In this document: piece by piece, positions 19,845 through 29,875 of the stretch
Numbering within the stretch: the stretch's first letter is position 1
Layout: each line of letters begins with the position of its first letter
DNA from: Plantago elongata
Taxonomy: Eukaryota > Streptophyta > Magnoliopsida > Lamiales > Plantaginaceae
DNA: 29,875 nt
Direction of reading: 5' to 3'
Assembly (NCBI GenBank): GCA_036897095.1
Contig: JAYMSP010001661.1
Location: 1 to 29,875 of the forward strand
Translations under genes and position numbers: made by a program
The notes under the pieces: generated by a model
What the model saw: only the letters and a program-made list of their open reading frames with translations
Databases searched by the model: none
What the model was told of the DNA's origin: nothing

Positions 19845-20425
19845 CAGCCTGTATGATTCTGCATATGAAGCTATATGGAAAATATTTTCTTTTCATGAAA
19901 ACAATTCTTCACGTAGACTTTTGTTGGTGGAATGGGAGGGTCGGACAAATATTTTCTGATTCGCGGACACAATTTAGCACATATTTTCACACGTTCTTAT
20001 GGTCGGGTGGGATAGGTTACCCCTAGACAAAAACTTGGGTATTTCTGATTTAAGGTGGATTGTGTGTCAAATTTTTGTACGGGTGGAGAATTCAAATTAG
20101 TTTATGTATGGGTTAGATCAAGATCGGGTCTTATTGTGGGGTTGAGTTTTTTGGGCATGGTAAGTTCAATTCAGACTGACACAGGTGCATCCAGTCTGTA
20201 TATGTAGGGGGAGGTACCTTACATGGGAGAAAATGCTTCATTTCACAAAAATAATTCTCCACATGTTTCGGCGTAAACTTTTGTTGGTGGGATGGGGGTA
20301 CCCGAGCGAATAATTTCTATTTCGCTAACATAAATTTATTACAAATTTTCACAATTTTATCTATGGTCGGGTGGAGGAGGGGGTAAGGCGGATTCTAGGT
20401 AGATTGTGGGTCAAGTTGGGTACAT
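19845..20425. repeat. Repeat block B, copy 2
   Basis: Segments 19845-20130 and 20205-20425 correspond to the two internal repeats of 16690-17240. Shared words include TTTTGTTGGTGG(A/G)ATGGG, TTCGC(G/T)(G/A)ACA, TTATGGTCGGGTGG, ACAAAAACTTGGG and GGAGGTACC(T/C)TACATGGGAG. The G18 run of copy 1 is represented here only by GTAGGGGGAGG. Confidence 0.8.
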
Positions 20426-20439
20426 GTAAACTTTTAAAT

Positions 20440-21166
20440 GGTCAACCCTCTAACCTACCCAACTCGAACCCGTAAAAGACACGTACATATGTAATGATGG
20501 TCGATGTTTGGATACTGGTCGAGTATGTACCCGAACCCGTATAGAACCCGACAATCGGGTTCTAAATCTATCCTGATCTGGATTTTTTTGTCAATTAATA
20601 CTGCCTTTCCCATATGGACTTCTTTGTCAATTAATACTTCATTTCCCATATGAAAATAGCAGCAAACTGAAAACCAATGTTTACCCCCAAAAAAGTAAAC
20701 ACTATCTCTTTTCTACTATTAGACTATCTTTTATTCTCCTCAGCTTTGTTGTTCGTAGTATCCGTCCCCCCAATTGAACACTGAGGGATCACCGATTTCG
20801 ACGACAGAGGATAGCCAGAATATGGGGTAGGTCCAACTCCCGCACGCACCTTCAATTAAGGCAAGGAGGCGCTCTTGGAGCGTCTCCTGATTGGGAAAGG
20901 GGGCAACTACAGAAGGATGTGGAGGAGTGGGACGTGGAGGAGTGGTGGTGGTGGTTCGTGATTTGGGAGAGGCATTGTAGAAGGATGTGGAGGACTAGCA
21001 GTGGTGGTGGTGATTCGTGATTTGGGAGCAACACTGGTGGTGCAATTGGGCCATGAGGAGGATAAATACGGATTGTCGGATGAAAGATTCCATCATCGTG
21101 GATTTTGATTTCAGATTTGAACATTTAATATGTTATTGTTTACTTTACGGGTTGGACGGGTTGACC
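20440..21166. mobile_element. CGGGT-rich inverted-repeat element
   Basis: Imperfect inverted ends: GGTCAACCC at 20440-20448, and GGGTTGACC at 21158-21166. Each is followed inward by AACCCGTAAA-type sequence (20464-20476 and 21143-21152). Inside are a perfect 10-bp hairpin (20542-20564), a 36-bp direct repeat of TTTGTCAATTAATACT (20587 and 20623), and a GGTGGTGG-rich tandem repeat with GAAGGATGTGGAGGA at 20912 and 20980. CGGGT words continue to about 21330, so the true right limit may be further out. No transposase is present. The proline/histidine-rich reading on the minus strand at 20852-21124 is a by-product of the GTG repeats. Confidence 0.5.
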
Positions 21167-21175
21167 CCTACCCCT

Positions 21176-21658
21176 ACACGTTATTAACTAGCGGGTATGG
21201 GTACAAGTAGATGACACAATAAGAAAATATCGGGTCTAACCATCGCATATGAAACGGGTTTAGGTAAGGTAGAACCCAACCGTTTAAAAGCTTAGGTACG
21301 GTCGAATTCAGATCGGTTTCCGTATGAGTTGTGTCCGGATTGAGTTTTAATGTTAATAAATTATTATTAAACTTATGTTAGCTCTTTTTTAAATTTCATT
21401 TTACTGAAAATGATGACTTTTAACTAATATTTTTATGTGTTTTTTTTTACATTCTCTTTGACTAATAAATATGTTATACTGAGATATTAAACAATATAAT
21501 AGGTTTCTTATTGTTCTGTTAAAGTGTTATTATACTGTAATTAACCTTTTATTTATTTATTTTATACGTACTTTTAGAAAGATAAATATATTGTATCGTG
21601 AATGTTTATACGAGGTATATGGCGATTTGAGGGTATTTTTGTAAATCCACAATGGTAC
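21176..21658. other. AT-rich upstream region of RPS12
   Basis: CGGGT-containing sequence to about 21330, then very AT-rich DNA. No coding feature is seen. Confidence 0.5.
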
Positions 21659-21755
21659 TAGGGTTTATCGCCCCACCTCACACACTAGTATAAATCCCTT
21701 ACTCGCCCATTCAGCTTCACTCTTCTGTTCGTTTAGCCGCTCGACTCTACTCCAG
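21659..21755 (+). promoter_or_regulatory. RPS12: RPS12 core promoter and 5'UTR exon 1
   Basis: A telo-box in reverse (TAGGGTTT, 21659-21666) and a TATA box TATAAAT (21689-21695) precede a pyrimidine-rich start region (TTCACTCTTCTG, about 21716-21727). This combination is typical of plant ribosomal-protein genes. Exon 1 ends at 21755 (CCAG|GTACTT), and a 5'UTR intron runs to 22069 (ACAG|). Confidence 0.75.
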
Positions 21756-22104
21756 GTACTTTGATCGGAAACTGCAATCTGATGCATTATATGTTCTAAA
21801 GCTCATACATAGGTTGCTTTACTGAGATTCGTTTCTGGAAAAAATTCTGATTGTGAATCGCGTGAAAGCAGATAGATCCATTGGATTTTGATTTTCATAT
21901 GCAATCGTTATGGTTTATTTCCATTTGTTTATCTGCAGTTGATCTGTTTAGCATATGTTAGCTATTTCAGCGGTGTTTGATTCGTTATCTCTCTAGTAGA
22001 TATGTTTTAAGATTTTGAATGTTTGCATAGTATGATGCTTATTGTCATTTGGTTTTTAATCTGTAACAGGTTAAAAGCTGTTGAAGCTCTAATTGTGAAG
22101 GAAA

Positions 22105-24207
22105 ATGTCAGGGTAATGGTCTTAACTTCCTTTGCATTTTTAGGCACTATTACATCCGATTGGAAATTAATAATTCAAAGTGCTTATTGGACTGGAATTG
22201 AATTATAATGATATGGTTTTAGTTTTTGTTTGGTTAAACTGGAAACTCTTGCTCAAACTATTTGTTTTTTCAATTTCAGTTATTATTCAATGTTCCTCCT
22301 ATTACTTTGCTATCCATGTGAATGTCATCTTGATGAGTGAAATGATTAGTTATTGTTTACTTGTATTTTCTTCAGTAACGTTCAAAATTTAGATCAGGCT
22401 TGAATCTCCACTTGCACAGCTTTTAATAGTATTGAGTGCAGGAACTGTGTTAATTGCTTCTGTTTTTGGACTATGATTTATTTGTGTTAAGAACATGAAT
22501 GAAACAAGGATGTACAGTTCAAATTTGTAATTAATGTGTTGTTTACTCATGCAGCGAGGATGTACCTGTTGCAGAGGCACCAGCACCAGCTCCGGCTCCT
22601 GCTCTAGGAGAGCCCATGGATATCATGACTGCATTGCAGCATGTGCTCAGGAAGTCCCGTGCTCACAGTGGACTTGCTCGTGGGCTTCATGAGGGTGCCA
22701 AGGTTATTGAGAAGAATGTTGCCCAGCTTTGTGTGTTGGCAGAGGACTGTGACCAACCTGATTATGTTAAGTTAGTGAAGGCCTTGTGTGCTGATCACAA
22801 TGTGAGCTTGATAACAGTGCCTAGTGCAAAGACTCTCGGCGAATGGGCTGGAGTACGTATCATCTTTGCTCTCACTTGTACATACACAACGTGTGGTTTT
22901 ACTTTTTAGTATGTCTCCAAATTGGTTTTTGTGTGTCTGTTTGTTGAGTTTTTGGGGGATGGGGTCTGGCTCTTTACTTTAACATTCTACATTTGTCAAT
23001 AGGATGTTCGACATTTATGTTATGAGATTGTGTTTACTCAGAAAAGTAAGATCAAATTGCAGGATTTGATGGATGTGAATGTTCATGATGTCATTATCTT
23101 GGCATGTAGAATTTTTAATGTGTTTCACACTACATGCATGTTGCTTTCTTAACCAAATACCATTACAAATATGAAACTAAATGAAAATATGGTTTCGACA
23201 GTCACCTGAGACACCTTTTGGTGTCAACACTGATGTGATAAAATCACTATCTGATGGTTTCTCTCATATATATCAAGTATTAAAATAACTTATTGAATAT
23301 CCACCAAATGAATTTCAGAGATGCAACTATTGTGGCATCTAGAATGTCATGTGCTTCACACTACTGCATTACTTTCTTAACCAAAGGTTACTGCTAGCAT
23401 TACAAATATGTACCCAAATGATGATTATGGTGTCAAATCTCACGACGGTCGTCTGAGATGGCTTTTGTAGTCAACATTGATGTGATAAAACCATTTTCTG
23501 ATGGTTACTCTCATGCACTAGTATTATGAAAATCTAATTGCATATCTACCAAATAAATTTGCAGATATCCTCAGCAACTAAGTTATATTTGTCATGTGTT
23601 TCACACTTATTGTACTACTTTCTCAACCAAAGGTTAATTCTACCATTCCAAGTATGAACCTAAATGATGATTATGGTGTCAAATCTCACGACGGTCGTCT
23701 GAGATGGCTTTTGTAGTCTACATTGATGTGATAAAACCATTTTCTGATGGTTACTCTCATGCACTAGTATTAAGAAAGGCTAACTGCATATCTACCAAAT
23801 ATTTTGGCAGATATACGCACCGCAGCAACTAAGTGATATTTGTCGTTTTTCTATAGGCCAGTGTTGACGATTTTACACATCATTTGTCTGCTATCCTGTG
23901 TCAATTTTCAGGAAGTCTTGATTGATGTCATTCTTTATAGAGGTGTTTTAGACTGTTTTGTTAATCGACTGTTTCCCTTGTACTTTGTATGCAGCTTTGC
24001 AAGATTGATTCAGAAGGAAAAGCAAGGAAGGTAGTTGGTTGCTCCTGTGTTGTCGTAAAGGTATATTTTCAATGATAGCTCAAACTTGCTCTTTATTTTC
24101 AGTAACTGCCAAAACAGAAACCATTTATACTGTGTCTTCGTTTGTAGGACTACGGTGAAGAGAGCGAGGGCCTTAACATAGTTCAGGAGCACGTGAAATC
24201 CCATTAG
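22105..24207 (+). CDS. RPS12: 40S ribosomal protein S12 (eS12), 143 aa
   Basis: Coding exons: 22105-22112 (ATG TCA GG), 22555-22852, 23995-24060 and 24148-24207, with GT..AG introns; a 5'UTR exon and intron precede (21756-22069). The product starts [19 protein letters not shown], an acidic, proline/alanine-rich tail as in plant eS12. The L7Ae/L30e-type fold follows: [97 protein letters not shown]. The length is normal for the family. It is a structural component of the small cytosolic ribosomal subunit, near the beak. The tiny first coding exon of eight bases is why the start is easily missed; it is fixed by the M-S-G start and by phase. Intron 3 (22853-23994) carries box C/D snoRNA-like repeats. 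The gene converges on YY1, with 817 bp between stop codons. Confidence 0.96.
23165..23260 (+). pseudogene. Degenerate box C/D snoRNA-like copy 1
   Basis: Aligned with the two downstream copies, it keeps CTGA at 23216-23219 (D'), TGATGTG at 23231-23237 (C') and CTGA at 23251-23254 (D). The C box is ATGAAAA instead of ATGATGA. The guide ahead of D' is GGTTTCGACAGTCAC, without the rRNA complement of the other copies. It is either decayed or aimed at another RNA. Confidence 0.45.
23412..23508 (+). ncRNA. Box C/D snoRNA candidate, copy 2 (25S rRNA guide)
   Basis: Lies in RPS12 intron 3 on the host strand. Elements: C box ATGATGA 23418-23424, D' CTGA 23453-23456, C' TGATGTG 23478-23484, D CTGA 23498-23501, and a short ACC/GGT closing stem. 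Bases 23438-23450 (TCTCACGACGGTC) are a 13-nt perfect complement of the conserved 25S stretch GACCGUCGUGAGA, ending two bases before D'. By the D+5 rule the target is the first C of that stretch. From memory of yeast numbering this is the position methylated under snR69 (Cm2948), which I am less sure of than the pairing itself. Ribosomal-protein introns are common snoRNA hosts. The guide next to D (ATAAAACCATTTT) has no target I recognise. Confidence 0.75.
23656..23753 (+). ncRNA. Box C/D snoRNA candidate, copy 3 (25S rRNA guide)
   Basis: Same layout as the copy 246 bp upstream: C box ATGATGA 23664-23670, guide TCTCACGACGGTC 23684-23696, D' CTGA 23699-23702, C' TGATGTG 23724-23730, D CTGA 23744-23747. 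The closing stem is better here, AACC (23657-23660) with GGTT (23749-23752). Guide and boxes are identical to copy 2 while the outer sequence has drifted, which suggests selection on the snoRNA core. It would direct 2'-O-methylation of the same 25S cytidine. Confidence 0.75.
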
Positions 24208-25024
24208 ATCCACCAGTGGTGATGGACCCTTTTTGCCGGAGCTCGTTTGTGATGAACATTTTCTTAGCTCCATCCAAAATTTAAAATCTTATGTAGCCTT
24301 AGATTCAAAAGATAACTATTTATATTGGATTTTGTTATCTTATGTGGGACTCGTCTCATCACTGTCTCTATCATGTTTTAAAGTTCAGGTTGCTGTTCTT
24401 GAAACTTCATTGATTTCTTCTCGTGCTAGTACTTTTTTTTTTTCCATCTTCCATGCTAAAACTGGCCAGTGTACGCTGCCTTTTAATATCCAGACGCTAA
24501 TGTGAAAGAGATGGAATACATGACATTCTTACAATCTAGAGAATCAATTAAGCTTTTGAGGCTGAGTCCTGAGATATCTTGTCAACAAAAATAGTAAGAG
24601 TCGATACTCGATTACAGTGTATCATCTTCAGGAAAAAGCAATGTGGTAGGCGTTTATATAGCATGATCATATTACATGTGAAAAAGCAATCGTGACAGAG
24701 ATGATGCGGAACACAAAATTTACCTGTTCTATTATTGTATATTCTAATATTGCAAGGACTTGAATTTGATTTGTGCAAGCTTCTTTCTCATTTGTGAAAG
24801 ACGAAGGCATAAAATGGTTCTCACCGTTCAAGAGACTAAATTTGCAGAGTATTACTAATTTTCATGATGGGACACAATGTAATATCTAAACTTACTATAT
24901 CATACACGGTCTATAAAATTAACGACGATATACCTGTTCTAGGTAATTCTTTCTTATACATGAAACATGCATCCCAAGACTTGGAACTAAAATGAAGCAT
25001 GCTAACACAAAAGACAAATCAAGT
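24208..25024. other. Convergent 3' region between RPS12 and YY1
   Basis: Holds the 3'UTRs of both genes. No strong poly(A) signal or separate gene is evident. Open frames here are short and without recognisable domains. Confidence 0.6.
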
Positions 25025-28937
<3,913 letters not shown>

Positions 28938-29330
28938 TGCCGTTTTCTGTACACTCCAGGTGTTAATTTGCTGCAAATCAATGGGAGCTAATCTTCATGG
29001 ATAAATTTAGGGTTAGGGTATATGTCGAAAGGGTAAATAGAACATATACAAGAAACTCTTTTTTTTATGGTAGTATTTATTATACTGGAAAATTGAAGGT
29101 TTTGAGCCTATAGTAATGGTGATTTTTAATCCGCCATTGTTTCTTTCTTTGCTAAGCCGATTCGGATCCGGATTCAATAACTAAACCCACCCGGATTCTA
29201 ATGGACCAACTCAAAGTTATGTTGGGCTTTATCAAAAGGTCTCATTCCCAAACGGAGCCCAGCCCAACCAATTATAGATGTTAGTAAAGCCCATAATATT
29301 TTTGGATATTCCTCTGTTTTCTAGAGATAG
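28938..29330 (-). promoter_or_regulatory. YY1: YY1 leader and promoter region
   Basis: On the minus strand a telo-box array CCCTAACCCTAAA (29018-29006) lies about 70 bp ahead of the ATG. Several TGGGCT/AGCCCA words (site II type; 29223-29293) lie farther upstream. Both element types are common in promoters of growth- and translation-linked plant genes. The exact start site is not visible. Confidence 0.5.
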
Positions 29331-29555
29331 TTATGATGTTTGTTCAATTTTCGCCCCTCTATCACAAAATATGTCTACCAAGAGATCAACGTACCGTAAT
29401 ATTTCATCCATTCTTTAATAACTTTCTAACTTCCTTTTCTTTAAACTTATATTAAAAATTTGTTAGGACTCTTTTATTTTCAGATCGGCATCGTACCGAC
29501 CTGAACATAAATCTTCAGATCTTTGTCATGTGGCAATCGTATAATATTGTCATTT
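29331..29555. other. Intergenic DNA
   Basis: AT-rich and featureless, apart from a GATCGGCATCGTACCGACC inverted-repeat-like string at about 29482-29500. Confidence 0.4.
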
Positions 29556-29698
29556 ATATTATATTTAATTATTATTTAATGATATAATATGGTTGTACAA
29601 TTATACTCCTTGATATTTAATTAAAATTTAAAATTTCTTTATATTATATTTAATTTAATGGTATAATATGGTCGTACAATTATACTTCTTGATATTTG
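29556..29698. repeat. Two tandem ~70-bp AT-rich repeats
   Basis: ATATTATATTTAATT begins copies at 29556 and 29641. Both continue with GTATAATATGG-like, GTACAATTATAC and CTTGATATTT. Copy 2 lacks five bases near its start. Confidence 0.75.
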
Positions 29699-29875
29699 TA
29701 ATGGCCAAAATTCGCTCTTCTAACAAGACTAGCAAATTGGTCCATCGAGACCCCGACCCAATCGATGATCTCCAAATGAGTCCATCTCGACCTCACACGC
29801 GGGTCGGACCTCCCTACTTCCTAGCGGACAGACACACTAGCCAACGCGCTTGGTGGGTCTGACGAACATGCGAGC
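29699..29875. other. GC-richer end of the window, unassigned
   Basis: Composition shifts to about 50 % GC with CGACC/GGTCGG words. This could be the edge of a further retroelement that continues outside the window. No domain is readable. Confidence 0.3.

Larger units (their letters stand above)
23090..23830 (+). repeat. Three tandem ~246-bp repeats in RPS12 intron 3
   Basis: Copies at about 23090-23335, 23336-23580 and 23581-23830. Shared marks include TTTCACACT/CTTCACACT, TTTCT(T/C)AACCAAA, TTGATGTGATAAAA (or CTGATGTGATAAAA), TCTGATGGTT and a CATATCTACCAAAT-like end. Copies 2 and 3 are nearly identical for more than 100 bp; copy 1 is more diverged. The most constant part is the snoRNA-like core. 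Confidence 0.9.

Noticed and set aside
20852..21124. Proline/histidine-rich 90-codon reading on the minus strand
   Set aside because: It is produced by GGTGGTGG tandem repeats in a transposon-like element; there is no gene context.

Overview
The window is nuclear DNA of a flowering plant, almost certainly a eudicot. The evidence is split genes with GT..AG introns, a dormancy/auxin-associated (DRM) gene, two S-protein homologue (SPH) genes, a cytosolic ribosomal protein eS12 gene, a plant YY1-type zinc-finger gene, and AT-rich intergenic DNA full of copia, Helitron and small DNA-transposon debris. The sequence does not fix the species.

Layout. 1-2.2 kb: a three-exon DRM-type gene (+) with a (TA)21 microsatellite in intron 2. 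2.3-4.0 kb: gene-free, with a GC-rich hairpin patch. 4.0-5.3 kb: an array of 21-bp AGTTTCA monomers with a higher-order duplication and a switch of orientation. 5.5-9.5 kb: a decayed copia-type retrotransposon on the minus strand (truncated 3' LTR, RNase H, reverse transcriptase, a further upstream polyprotein scrap) whose RT region is split by a plus-strand LTR of the same family. 10.0-12.6 kb: two tandem minus-strand SPH genes, each with its own TATA element, duplicated together with their flanks. 12.9-20.4 kb: two tandem copies of a repeat block (A then B). Copy 1 carries a Helitron Pif1-type helicase fragment interrupted by a 0.9-kb hAT-like element; copy 2 carries a Helitron Rep fragment. 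20.4-21.2 kb: a CGGGT-rich inverted-repeat element.

21.7-29.3 kb is the gene-rich end. RPS12 (+, a 5'UTR intron plus four coding exons, 143 aa) converges on a six-exon YY1-like gene (-, 382 aa, five C2H2 fingers). RPS12 intron 3 holds three tandem copies of a ~246-bp repeat. Copies 2 and 3 have the form of box C/D snoRNAs, each with a 13-nt perfect complement to a conserved 25S rRNA segment just upstream of box D'. This ribosomal-protein host gene with intronic rRNA-methylation guides is the most interesting item here. The SPH pair is probably a secreted-peptide locus. The rest is dead or non-autonomous mobile DNA.
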